A stretch of 64,000 nt of DNA from Branchiostoma floridae. Lineage: Eukaryota > Chordata > Leptocardii > Amphioxiformes > Branchiostomatidae. Shown in pieces: positions 33,997 through 45,565 of this stretch. Numbering within the stretch: the first letter of the stretch is position 1; every line of letters starts with the position of its first letter. Made by a program: the position numbers and the translations under genes. Below the pieces are notes generated by a model. The model was not told where the DNA came from, searched no databases, and saw only the letters and a program-made list of their open reading frames with translations. Location of the stretch: NCBI RefSeq assembly GCF_000003815.2, contig NC_049992.1, positions 14,612,603 to 14,676,602 of the forward strand, written 5' to 3'.

Positions 33997-36100
33997 CACC
34001 TGACGAATTTTGCTTCGATATCACAGCTGCTATGATACCTTGAATTATAACATCCCTTAGATAATTAGATTCGTGGGGTTTATTCTGCGTCTACACTGTG
34101 TAATTAGGACCATAAAGCATGAACATGACAGAGCTCATCACGAAATAGCACGAAATTGAGATAACCAACGAGAAAGATATGCATTCAAGCAATTTTACCC
34201 TTTATAAGTAGAGTTCGTTAAAATGCCGTAATGCCAAATTCTACAACGGTGTGTTATAACATATCCTCAACCAATGTTATTACGGATTTAAAGGGATTAT
34301 GAAATTTTGATGCTGCACTATAACCCAACTCTGTTAAATAGCATTTTGAAATCGCCAGGGAAAGCGGATGATGTCCCAACGCTTTTACTACGAGACGTGC
34401 ATTGAATACGTTAGAAGTGGGGCTCTATATGTGAGAGGATGATATACTGTACCTCGTATTCTTTCTGTTCTTCGTTTGGAAAGGAGATAGCACTATCTCT
34501 ATCTCCTAGAAACATGTTTTGGCTTATCTCAAAATCTATTGGATTTTTAATCATTCATTATGTGTCATGCATTATCCACAAGGTGCCAACTGATAGTGAA
34601 AAGTTAAGGGTATTAGATATGATACTTTCTTGTGTATTTAAGTATATGTACAAATGAAATATGAATCTGAAATTAAGCTGGTGAGTTGATAACATTCTCA
34701 CTAAGAAGTAATCTATAATTTTCACATTAATACATTTTTTGATAGCATATCTCGCTGAAGTGAAGAGTTGTTCAGAAGTTGAGACGACGAGGTATAACCG
34801 GACGTAATGAAGACTAATGGACCAGATAGGGCGTAAACGAGCGGGTAAGCCTGCCGACTACGGTATGTGCTGATGGACTGGCTTATCTTTCTTGTCCACA
34901 ACGTGCCACGTTCAGGTTGATTTATCACGAGTAAAGGTCAACACTTTCATCAAATTCCATTCCACTTTTCCAAGGTCTCTTTGTGATCTAGAAAGTCTCC
35001 TGTGTCCTAAACATATACAGCATTGTTCTGTTAGAGACCGCATGGCACGGTCTCTATTGAGATGAGTAATGCTAGATCGCGTTCACGAGGATTGACCTAC
35101 GATCTATAACTAAAGAGGGCGAACATTAGCAGCGTTGTACATTATCTATTTATTCCAATAACAAGATCATCCATTTCACGGACCTTCATACACCACGTCT
35201 GTGACGTCAAACATGACGTTCTAGATCGAAGATAATTAGTTTAGTTCGCCCGTACCTGATCCTCTTTCAGGGTTGGTCTTTCGAATCAAGTCTTATAAAG
35301 AAGTTATCTGTCGGTTTGGAAAAATGTCATTATAGCGAAGAAAATTAGAAACGTTTGTGGATGCTAAAGTTGTTCACTTTAGGCAATCAGCAAAGTGAGG
35401 GATGTTATGAAATAGCTCTACTCAAACATAGTAATTCTCAGGAAGAGGCCTTTTTGGTCAGCTGTTGGATACTTTGTGATACTACACCAAATAGCTTTGA
35501 ATATTATTTCATAGTCAGCAAAGTTTTGATTATGCTTAACATAAAGTACACCTACGTGTTTCAAAAGAAGTTCGTCCTCATTTCAGGCTAAATATGATTA
35601 CGCATATTCCCGTGTAAACCCATTTATGTTGAATGGTGAAAACTTAGTTACGGTAAAACCCCAGCTGGATCCCCAGGCGAGATCTTACATCCTTCTCATT
35701 TTTCCTCCGGTTATCAGTACCAGTATGACTCTTGTTAACAGGTGAGATTGCTTAGGCAGAAAGTCCCGTGCTTTGCCTATTGACAGAGACAGATGAAGAC
35801 GTACTAATTCAAACGGAAGGTCCAATTTTCACCTTCGCAGGTGCACCGTGTAGAGATGCAGATATATCGGCGCAGCTAATGAAGCAAATCACAAATAAAA
35901 GTCTAGGTTTTATGTCGCTGTGGAGTGTAATGCCACAGAATAACAAAGAGACAGTCTATAACAATGTTTTATTATAGCAGTGGGAAGCCACAGAATGGGC
36001 CATTTTATTTGGTAGTGGGAAGACAACGTGACAGTCACGTTGTTTCAGGTTGATGGCAGCAGCCGTTTCGCGCACCACTTACAGTGTGTGAAATTGCATA
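33997..36100. other. intron, nothing recognised
   Basis: No exon or known repeat was recognised. A perfect TGACGTCA is at 35212-35219. Confidence 0.4.
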
Positions 36101-36259
36101 TACGTATCCAATGGAAATCCTCCAGTGCACTTAATAGACCCATTGATAATGTTTCTGGCCTTGGTGTCACTTTATCTTTACTGGTATGAAGACAAGGTCC
36201 CATTACAGGGCCAGCATATCAATGGCTCTGCGTGTTCTTTGTGTCCCAACCTTTTGCAG

Positions 36260-36512
36260 ACAGTGCGGTCGCAGAAGACATGGATTTTGTTATTCAACAC
36301 CAGTTTGGATTTGGGGTAAAGTACGGCTGCGAATGTTAACTCTCTGGCTACTTTTTGCTTTGTCGATGGCTGTGCTCGTGTACCAGCTTAAAAGTCTTTG
36401 GTCGTTTGTTCGTTTAGACCAGTGTAATGTCAGCCTCTGCCAAGCTCCACAGGTCGCTAGAAAAATAGTCGAAATTGGCCAAATAACCCAGAAAACCCAT
36501 CAGAGGAGTTAG
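36260..36512 (+). pseudogene. possible DEG/ENaC-like first transmembrane fragment
   Basis: After CCAACCTTTTGCAG the plus-strand frame reads QCGRRRHGFCYSTPVWIWG, then RLRMLTLWLLFALSMAVLVY followed by QLKSLW. An HG, a short gap, then a basic residue and a hydrophobic helix ending VYQL resembles the N-terminal segment and TM1 of DEG/ENaC/ASIC channels. The sequence after the helix does not show the expected FPAVTIC motif. It is a lone fragment in an intron of a gene on the other strand. It could be a decayed exon or chance. Confidence 0.25.
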
Positions 36513-36699
36513 ATGGCCGCGCCTGGCGGGCCAAGACTCCTTGGTCAACTAACTTCTGCTGGGCGCTTATGTAGTCCCAAATTGGCCAAAGTCTCCTATT
36601 CGGCCAGGCGGGAGTCTGGTAGAGACCATTAATGTCTATTGGCACACTAGACAGCATGATCTTTGCTGTTTCAGTAGCAGGGTATATTTTCACAGAAGG

Positions 36700-36903
36700 T
36701 GCTTGATAGCTCGTCTCCTTTAACATATTTTGAGGTATCCCCTCGAACACGGGCCTTCCATACGCCCCCATCCGAAAGTCGGGTGCAGCCCAAACCGAAA
36801 CCCAGGATTTGAACCGGAATCTCCCAATTACTTACTAATTGAATCTAGGAGCTCAACGGTGTACTACCAACCGCACTCGGGTGTGCTACCAATTGAGCTA
36901 CAT
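36700..36903 (-). mobile_element. tRNA-derived SINE, reverse orientation
   Basis: On the reverse strand TAGCTCAATTGGTAGCACAC (A box; 36882-36901) is followed about 75 bp downstream by CCGGTTCAAATCCTGGG (B box, about 36803-36817). These are the two pol III promoter boxes of a tRNA-like head. The body continues through GGTTTGGGCTGCACCCG. The spacing is longer than in a tRNA, and no cloverleaf is complete, so this is a SINE rather than a tRNA gene. Confidence 0.7.
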
Positions 36904-37250
36904 GGGCAACCCCACTTGGGTGTGCGCTACCAGTTGAGCTACAGGGGCAACCCCACTTGGGTGTGCGCTACCAGTTGAGCTACAGGGACAACCCCACTTG
37001 GGTGTGCGCTACCAGTTGAGCTACAGGGACAACCCCACTTGGGTGTGCGCTACCAGTTGAGCTACAGGGACAACCCCACTTGGGTGTGCGCTACCAGTTG
37101 AGCTACAGGGGCAACCCCACTTGGGTGTGCGCTACCAGTTGAGCTACAGGGACAACCCCACTTGGGTGTGCGCTACCAGTTGAGCTACAGGGACAACCCC
37201 ACGTGGGTGTGCGCTACCAGTTGAGCTACAGGGGCAACCCCACTCGGGTG
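36895..37250 (-). repeat. 41-bp tandem array of SINE A-box heads
   Basis: Units begin at 36895, 36936, 36977, 37018, 37059, 37100, 37141, 37182 and 37223, exactly 41 bp apart with no indels. On the reverse strand each reads GTAGCTCAACTGGTAGCGCA then CACCCAAGTGGGGTTG. Each therefore carries a pol III A box but no B box. The array abuts the SINE and looks like an expansion of its 5' head. Confidence 0.93.
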
Positions 37251-39238
37251 TCGGAATAAATATTGACCGTGTTCCACATTAGATAGAGGCGCCACTGCTT
37301 CCTGACCAGATGGCAAAATGACTTGTATTTCACATCTATACAAGAGCCTGACCTGGAAACTCCTTTTTACATCGTGTGTGATTCCTTTTGAAATGCTCTT
37401 TACAGCGAAATGACGAACAAAAGATAAATCCGAAATCGATGACATGGTCGTCTATGGAAACGATTGGATACGTCCCGTTTCGATTGGAATGTAATCTGGG
37501 TTAAGCTAAATAGCTGCGGGCAATCTGCTTTTATTAGATTAGGAACTCGGAGTCTGCTGGAAGAAGACGGAATACTTTGGACATGTTCTATGATAATCGT
37601 TAAAAAAGTTTCACAACACTTTTTTCTAAGTATGTGCACTGGGATGAATATGCTGGGATAGCCTGACACTTAAGTCATACATTTACATACGGCGTTGTCT
37701 ATGATAGTCTATTTCGCGAGATTGACTGGAGTACCACATTGGTGATGCGTACCGGAGTAGTTTCTTTATTTTGATTGTCTCTTCGCACGGAATGACTCCG
37801 GATTAGATCGATTGCCCCTTGCTGTAGCTATAAAATTATCCCGTCCGTAAGGATGGCAATTGAGGAAGACCTAAGCAAGATTTATGAATCCGTGGCGACT
37901 TTTTCTCCCTTGTTTAAACTGCGGATGCATCGTGGCAAATTGAGTCGCTTCTTGAGGAATGATGTAGATTTGATTAAAAGTTTGTATGGCAGAATAGAAC
38001 TAGAGCAACAAGGATTCTCCTGAAGTCCAAGTTTTCCCCATGTAACACTTTTAATAGTATTAGTATCAAAATGAGCACTACACACATATTTATGCGATAG
38101 ATACATTGCTGATTGGTGATGGTGCCTAAACGGTTAGCTGAATGACTCGGCTGTCGAATACGCGGTTGAGTGGTTCGTTTAAATTCTTGAAATCCCTGTT
38201 TAGAATTTGCGTTCTTGGGAACAGCACGTTACACGACTTTCCTCCCTTCATCCAGGTGTAAACATTGTCCCGGTAACCTACTTCAATCGGGTAGGTAAAA
38301 GGCGATGGAAGGAGAGGAATACTGCGCCTTAGACAAAGACGATAACAATCCAATGTCCCTATATTTGGCCTCAGAAGGCTATAGGGTTGACTACTTTTAC
38401 CTTGCAACATAATATGCCATCAAGCACTGACCTAGCAAGCTTTTTAGAAATAGATGCAAACTAGGGGTGGGTAACGTTAAATATTTGTGCAGGAAATTCA
38501 GGTTTACGGTTTACATCCAAAGACCTGAACCTAATTGTTTTTGAATTAATTGTTTGTGAAAACTTGTAAATGGGCGATGCTCAATGGTCATATAGCCAAA
38601 TTTGCCAAAATAGCCAAAGTCACACTGGCATTTAAAAATTCTGTTTTCATGTAAACTCTGTAAGTTTGACTAGAGTTTGTAGAAACTTGGTATAAATGAC
38701 TCTACTTCGCCTTTGGTCATTTTTAACCCTGTCTACAACACATTTAACACATTTTGTACCTGTACCCACATCTAATGCAAACTATATCAAATTGAAATTA
38801 ATACCAGTCATCTAACTCAATTGAATCCCATGGCATTTATTACATCTTCTATCCTAATATGACCACCACAGATTCTCAGGTCGGGATAATCAATGTGAAC
38901 GATATTACAACTCTCTTCAATCCATTTTGCTTGTGTCGTCAACAGTGACCCCGGCATTTTGTTTGACCGTGACCGTCACTGGTTGAAAGCCAACAGTTCT
39001 CGTTTCAAATCTTTTGACCTTTTGAAAAAGGCCATTGAAAGAGCAAGCTAACACTCGATGTGATTAGACACTTGATTTCACATTGGGGTCGAAGCCTTCT
39101 ATCGGAAAGAAGATGTTGGTATATATGCAGGTCAACTTGTTGAAACGTTTCCAAAACCCTATCCAGTTGCTTAAGTAACTACTTTTTGACACATCTCATT
39201 ACTTGGATGTCTAACCTTCATCGGCGTAACTTGATGAA
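37251..39238. other. intron, nothing recognised
   Basis: No exon or recognised repeat on either strand. The short frame at 37185-37445 overlaps the 41-bp array. Confidence 0.4.
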
Positions 39239-39562
39239 ATGTTTGCCTTACCGAATTCTGAAAACAAGTATTTCTTTTGGAATATACATCCTTACGTCAT
39301 GAGTTCAACTGTTAAACTTTTAGAATACCTATTTTCCAACAGCTATATTGCAGAGTGGAACTTGTTACCAGGCACGGTAGGTTCATCCTCAATAGATGGC
39401 TTTAAACAACGTTTGCTGCTTGATGTGCAATTTTAGGTTCGGTGTGTCAGGTCGTTCAGTGTCATATAACCAGCTGCTGCCTCACCGTGTGCCTGCGAAG
39501 CTGGTGTGTTACGCCGAAGGGCAGTTATACCGTCTATAAAGATGCAGATACAGATACAGACT
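39239..39562 (+). pseudogene. non-LTR retrotransposon C-terminus and 3' tail
   Basis: The frame ends SNSYIAEWNLLPGTVGSSSI then DGFKQRLLLDVQF and a stop at 39436. The WN-LP-VV-S-S---FK-RL pattern is the usual extreme C-terminus of CR1/Jockey-like reverse transcriptases. Downstream, GTGTGTTACGCCGAAGGGCA, TTATACCG and an AGATGCAGATACAGATAC tail form a 3' end shared with 50290-50436. Confidence 0.7.
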
Positions 39563-40364
39563 ATCCAATCCCCCCTACCTAAGTAAAATATATTTTTTCT
39601 TATGTCATAGCCCGTATCTAGCCTATCCTGAACCAAGTAGATGTTTTAGCAAAGATTGTCCTAAAGCCATTATTTGCCCATCTGACGGTCCGGATAATTA
39701 GTGAGATTCATCCCATGACTTTCTCAAAAATCTTCAAACCCTAATTGCCCCGTGGTAGGTATAAAGGAAGTAACCTACTGTGCTTCAGTGCCGTTCTCTC
39801 CTTGATTAATATCCTCCAATTTAACGGAAGTTTGAATCTTGTTAATTGCACTATTACTGTCCGAAAAAATAAACTCACCAACAAATCTAGACGGAGAACG
39901 AAAAAAGAAAGAAAGTGAAAGGCAGATGATGTGCGGCGATTGCCTCTAGATAGATAAAATACTAAACTGCATTTGAACGTGCGACAAGCAAACACAAACA
40001 TCAATCATTGTGCTGGAGATAGAAGTAGTGACCCCGAAATGTTGACCCTTGACCTTGTCATCAAAAGGGAACTTTCAGATACACTTCAAAAGTGTGAGAC
40101 ATCTACTAAAAGATTTACTTCCAGCTGTGCCTCTGCCTCCATATCTAGTTGTAATCTATTAGCTTCTTCATACATTTTACAGATGCCACTGGTTTTAAAG
40201 TATATAATTAATATCTATAATATCTACTAATATTCAATGTTACCTGCTGTCATTATAATTCCAATATATTTATACGCTTTGTTACTTTTGTACTGTAACG
40301 TTAAATGCATGTGTATGTGGTCACAATATTAGCTAGTTAGCTGTCTAGTGTCCACATTGTCCCT

Positions 40365-40400
40365 GTTGCAATTCGAATAAAGTCAAAGTCAATGATGCTT
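40365..40400 (+). repeat. possible LINE 3' tail
   Basis: CAATTCGAATAAAGTCAAAGTC resembles the AATAAAGTCAAAGTC tails that end some amphioxus non-LTR elements. No coding part is visible upstream. Confidence 0.3.
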
Positions 40401-41980
40401 GAAATGCTTGCTAAACGATAGCTGACTGACACTGCTTTGTTACTTTCATAAAAACGTAGGTTTATTATTAATAAATTGGTGTGTTTGCTCGTTTGCCTTG
40501 ATGTGTGTCCGCATGTTGCATAAGTAACGGTGTAAGGTGCGAATGGTATAGTAGGATACTTGAAGAATTGAAAGTCTGGTTTGGCTCTGGTCCAATGTTG
40601 TTGACGGGCAGGAAGTGATGACGTGGAGGATAGCTTGATGATTCATGACTACACCCGCAGAGTTATGTGAGGTCGATATACAGATACTCATTTATAACTT
40701 GTTGATTTAGCGACGTCATACAGAGAGCGGGCCCATGGCCAACAGACACCACCTAAAATAGTGTCAGAGAAAATGGGAAGAACGTTTGGATTTAGGAAAC
40801 CTCAGAGGACGAGGCAGACAGTAGCTAATGGGGTGTCAGTGGAGATCACCGAGAACGTGAGACATTCCGTCAGATGTCACATTAATTCTACAGCCCACTT
40901 CGGCAAGTAGAGAACGTCTCGTGATCCACGAGCGTCTGGAAACTAACACCAGGGAGACGAAAGGTCGACCTTATTATTGGCTTTCTGAGATTTGGTCGGA
41001 TTCAGTAACTCTCCAAGGTAGTTTAGCGTAATCCTCGGGATTGTTTCATGTTGTAGGCTCTCCTTGTGCCGGTTCTTTGGGGACTTTGTTAGGACTTGTT
41101 CGGCTGTAGGCTACAGAAGCTGCTGTATAAATCAAGCATGTCGGAAGCCTATAAGGAGTAACTCGCTAAAATTGCTTGTTGCGCGGCGCCATGGGCATTT
41201 AGTTTTAGCACGGGCTTTACCAATGTGTATGCCTACAGCGTTCTCTAGAATATAGCACAACCGTATGAATTGCTGATATATCGTTCGCTTCTGAACTGTT
41301 TGCATATGTCGCGGCAAAAGTAATAACTTTCGTGCAAATAAATATAATTTTCTTTCAAATCGTCAAGATGATTGATCTCAATGGCCTTTTGCGAGTGAAA
41401 TCGAGGTTCGCATTGTTATCTGTTACTTGTCAGATACCGGCATTTATGTATAAGTAGAATCGCTTACATTAGAAAGCTTTTAACCTTGACCGTCTATTGT
41501 ACAACGCTGCATGAAATGGGTAAACGAAAACTTCGAAGTTCTCATTTGAGGAGTGTATCGGAAAGACAATAAAGGCTTGCACGTATAACTGGAGGCTATT
41601 TTATCCCATCTCTCTGGTCGAGCCAAATGTCAATACAGATGGGAAGTCACTTATGCTCGGATTGTGTCAGACGTCGTTGTCTCAACTATATAATCGCGGC
41701 TTGGGCAAGTTTGTAACGACTAAACTATGTCTGATTCAGCTTTTACGTCGATGAAGGTTAGATATCTAGGTAATAAGATACCCGTCACTGACGAAAGATA
41801 AGAGATGTTACCTGAAAGGTCTAACCGTTTCCAAAATCATATCCAGTAGCTTGAGTAATTGCTATTTGGCGTATGTCAGCTACAATCACTGATTAAGAAA
41901 ATGGCATAAGCTCTCTCAAGTCTTTCATACGCGTGTGCTGAAAATAATCCTTTTTTTGTTGTACTTTTCTGACGTATACA
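40401..41980. other. intron, nothing recognised
   Basis: No exon or repeat was recognised. Confidence 0.35.
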
Positions 41981-42222
41981 AGAGCCCCCATTCCACTAGG
42001 GCTGTAACATCGCTATATCCTAAAAGTTGACTTAGCCCTCAACGAACTTCGGCATAGACAAAACAAAACGACTATATGTACCCATTGTGCGTTTGTTGTC
42101 TTTTCTACTTTAAAATTCTACATGCTAATTCCATTTATAAAGTCCAGGGTTCCATAAATCGAATCTAGATCGCAGAGTGAGGTCGCACTGCGATTGCAGT
42201 CTAATGGAATGTGGGCAAAGTG
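41981..42222. mobile_element. TIR element family M4
   Basis: The left end AAGAGCCCCCATTCCACTAG and the reverse complement of the right end GTCTAATGGAATGTGGGCAA match imperfectly over about 20 bp. CGCAGTGCGACC-type words lie just inside. Fragments of a related element, with GAATGGGGGTCT ends and GCATGATATTC text inside, are at about 45765-45845 and 56275-56392. Confidence 0.5.
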
Positions 42223-42723
42223 AAAACAGCCGGGTATTTTGAATTTTGTGTCTTAGTCATTTCCATTTCAAAGAAACGCGTAACATTAGACATGTGGATG
42301 TTCTCTCTGTAAGTCGTAGTTAATTGTCACTAGATCTATGTCAGATGAACGCTAGGTAATGAAAACATCACTCATGAAACCCGAGTCTGTCCTACCAGCG
42401 CTTTCTGATTAAAAAGTACGGTATGAAGGATGCCTTCTTGGTTTTCTGGAGACGTAATCAGGTCCTCTGTGTAATACATAGGCACGTATATCCTTAAAGT
42501 ATCGGTTACGTACCATTTTAATGGGTGTCTGACTTGGTGATGATTTATTTGACCGTCTACGCACAATGCATTAGAACAAATGAGGGCTGTGGCTTCCATT
42601 TGAGTTCTATTACTCTTTCTGTCAATAAAGTATCATCCAAACTCGTCAATATGTCTACTTGCAACATCCTAGTAGTTAGAACAATGATGTAGATTCTTTA
42701 CTAGACTTAAAGGGGTCAGATCT

Positions 42724-42968
42724 AAGGTGGTATCTCACTGCACGTGGGGCACTGGTGCGGAACTGCTGGGTTCGTTTACTGCGGCACCGTTGTGTCATTT
42801 TCGTCGTTTTTTTTATAATTTAGATATTGCGTAATACGTAAAAGTATGACTTAGAAGGCTACAAAATACACAAAATTTGATAAAATTCGAAATTCTGAAA
42901 TTTGTTGAGCAATCTTTCGAACCCCGCAGTGCCGCGCCGGTGCCCCAAGTGCAGTGAGATACCACCTT
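42724..42968. mobile_element. TIR element family M1, copy 2 (inverted)
   Basis: Ends AAGGTGGTATCTCACTGCAC and its complement; GCAGTGCCGCGCCGGTGCCC at the right. The interior GATATTGCGTAATACGTAAA is the reverse complement of the interior of copy 1 at 23173. Same length class (about 245 bp). Confidence 0.88.
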
Positions 42969-43740
42969 TAGTAATCCGTGTGTTGTCAGCTTGATGCATT
43001 CATTGCAAAGCACGAGTCTGCATGAAATTACTTTAAGGGACTGTCGGTGCATTTTAGTTTTCGATTTGTGTCCTTTCTAATCAGCTTGCCAGGAAACAAG
43101 GGGATGGCGTTCACATAAAACTGCTAGAAATGCACCTTTTCTGTATTCAGACCTTGGGCTGATCCGTCTGATGTTCACTATACTGTAATTGGCTTCATCA
43201 AACCCGCGGTTCTCAAAAACATTCTTCTAAAACAAGGTTAAAATCCGGAATGCTTGTGATGTACGCCATGTCCTGTGGCATAATTTCATCAGCAGGGGTC
43301 AGCATGTAAGTAATTACTTTCTTATTACGCAGCTCTTACGACTTGTAATATTGTATTAGATAGAGTAAATGAGAAATGCTTCCACGTTGGAAACCTGAAA
43401 TGAATACACTAATGTTTGGTCATGTAGAGTTCAAAGATATTTATTCTAAATTTCAGATGCGAAGGGCGTGATGAACTGTTGTCGTTGGAGGGAAAAGTAC
43501 AAGTGTTTTTAAAGCTCATTGGCATCCTTCCACTGAGACGGGGGCCGATACCAACTACCGGATACCTTTGATCCATTGCTGACGTCATACTTTCGTTCAG
43601 GTCACGTGAAATGGGATTTGGGTTATTTGAACTTCGGATCAGAAGACTGTTTAGAAGCTTGTTGCTAAGCGCTTCACAAATTGTGAACGGTAATTGCGTA
43701 TAGAAATGTTCTGATATGATTTTTGTATTGATTTCTATAC
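42969..43740. other. intron, nothing recognised
   Basis: Includes a perfect TGACGTCA at 43580-43587. The reverse frame runs through here only as read-through of the transmembrane exon. Confidence 0.4.
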
Positions 43741-43953
43741 CTGGTATGGTGGGGAAGTCCGTTTTGTCATCAGGCGCCCCGGGCTCCCGCCGGCCCATGT
43801 TGTAGTAGAAGGCAAACCGCTCTTTGTCTCTCCTGTCTCGCCGCCGTTTCCATAGCAACAGGATCAGGACCACGCCTATGAGGAACCAGAGCGCACCGGC
43901 CACCGTTCCCACTATCACCACGATGTTGGACGAGTCTCTCGCGTCCTTGTCAG
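43741..43953 (-). CDS. transmembrane exon of an Ig receptor-like gene
   Basis: Acceptor TTTTTGTTCCTCAG, exon of 213 nt, donor ACCAG|GTATAG, phase 1 at both ends. The protein reads DKDARDSSN, a hydrophobic helix (IVVIVGTVAGALWFLIGVVL then ILLLW), then a strongly basic stop-transfer KRRRDRRDK, and a cytoplasmic start ERFAFYYNMGRREPGAPDDK. The short polar extracellular stem and positive-inside charge give a type I topology. The upstream Ig exons and downstream SH3 exon share strand and phase. The receptor family was not identified. Confidence 0.85.
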
Positions 43954-45290
43954 CTGAGGAACAAAAATGAAAAGAAAATTGCATGAAAAATGAGATATGG
44001 ACCATCTTTATTCGGAAATACTGCGTTAAATTGGTCCAGGTATTGTTCTGTTGAGACAAAATTGAATAACTATGACACAGTGGGGCATTTATGTCAATCT
44101 TTAAACCATTAGGGCATCAGAATGATTAATGATGTCCGACACATTCAGGTCGTGTGTCAAGTAAAACGGGCACTTTTTGCCGTGTTGATTTTCAGCATTT
44201 GTCCATTTTCAAAGTATCTTTTCAATCAAAAGACCGTAAAAGGTTGGCTTCCATTTATAGTTACCATTGAAAAGTGTTTGCCAATCAAGTGATCCAAAAA
44301 TCACGCTACGGTAAGCAGAAAATTATCCAACATTATTTTTGTAGTCGTTTATGAAAGATGCCAAGTGAAGAGTGTCATCGCTCACACTCTTTATTGCAGA
44401 TTTTGTTAGCTACATGATTTACGCCTTGACCGTGTAAAGTAATAACCATTCTTATTAAGAAGACAGTCCTAGTCTTGGCAAAGACTTTGGTCAATTGTTT
44501 GCTGCCATATCTGCAAGGAGAACTTACTATACACTTAAATGGGAATCCAGGAGAAATCTGTATAATGAATTTTCCACAAAAGTTTAGTTTTTAATACTAC
44601 GGTCAGGACAAACCAATGACTTATTTGTGCCTGAAATAAACTTTAAGATGTATCCAACGGCACATTTCTTAAAAGCGTTTCACCATAGTAAACTATAGTA
44701 CAATTTGACTGCGTTTGGCAAGTGACTTTTGCAAGGCATTTTCGTGGTACAAACTTTGCTGCGTTTAAGTACAAGTCATCCCTAGGGGTGTTACACCAAG
44801 TTGGCGCTGAAATGTTATCATATATCTATTCATCCCCGACAAAATGTATCGTCCAATACGTTATCGCCGTTTCTAGTTAAGTACCAATCATTTTGTGCGT
44901 CACTTCGCGTGAAAAGGCCGGCGGGCACTCCGTAACGGTGAAGAAAGAGCCGAAAGCTACGTAGTGTATACGTGCGATATAGATATCTGTCCATCGGCTC
45001 ATTATGGAAATCAATCATTTGAAATGACTGGAAACTTTATGACACAGCGATGTGGACCATTTTCGTTGTCAAAACTCATCGCATGCAGGTGAATAATGAC
45101 AATGCAGTGGTTTTGGTGATGGGTAAATGTCTTGATATGGTCATGAACTGTCAGAAAAAATATATGAAATGTCAGAAAAATATACTATATGAAAAAGTCA
45201 AGCTGAATGAACGTATGTCTACACACCAGTGAATGGGTTCATCAGGTTGCTACGTCACTGAATAAAGATACTCTGTTTACACCTACGCTT
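43954..45290. other. intron, nothing recognised
   Basis: Part of the 14-kb intron between the transmembrane exon and the second Ig exon. No additional exon was recognised. Confidence 0.4.
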
Positions 45291-45330
45291 TGGTGACCGC
45301 CTTTCGGTGACCGCCTTTCGGTGACCATCA
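45291..45330. repeat. short tandem repeat
   Basis: GGTGACCGCCTTTC repeats two and a half times next to the M3 copy. Confidence 0.7.
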
Positions 45331-45339
45331 CTTAGAATC

Positions 45340-45565
45340 CACTATGAATGCCATTCTATATTTCTCCACTTCGAATGCTCCTCGACAGTTTTTAACATGT
45401 CAAAACTTTCGGGCTAGCCAAAAGAACGGGCACAAATAACTGGAATGCAGTTAGAGCACACTACGAATTGCCAGGAATTGCGAGGAATAGAAAAGAATTT
45501 TCATTCCAACGGCATTCCGGCTCATTCGTGCTCTCGTGTGAAGGGCGCTTCAGGGCAATTCTGGC
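45340..45565. mobile_element. TIR element family M3, partial copy 2
   Basis: Shares ATATTTCTCCACTTC, AATGCWCCTCGA and GGCACAAAT-TCTGGAATGCA text with 33425-33520. It ends in GGCATTCCGGCTCATTC...CTCTCGTGTGAAGGG, the counterpart of the first copy's ends. The left end is missing or eroded. Confidence 0.65.

Noticed and set aside
36730..36978. Frame with LSYRGNPTW repeats and possible tRNA genes
   Set aside because: It covers the SINE and 41-bp array. A boxes are present but no unit has a complete cloverleaf or B box.
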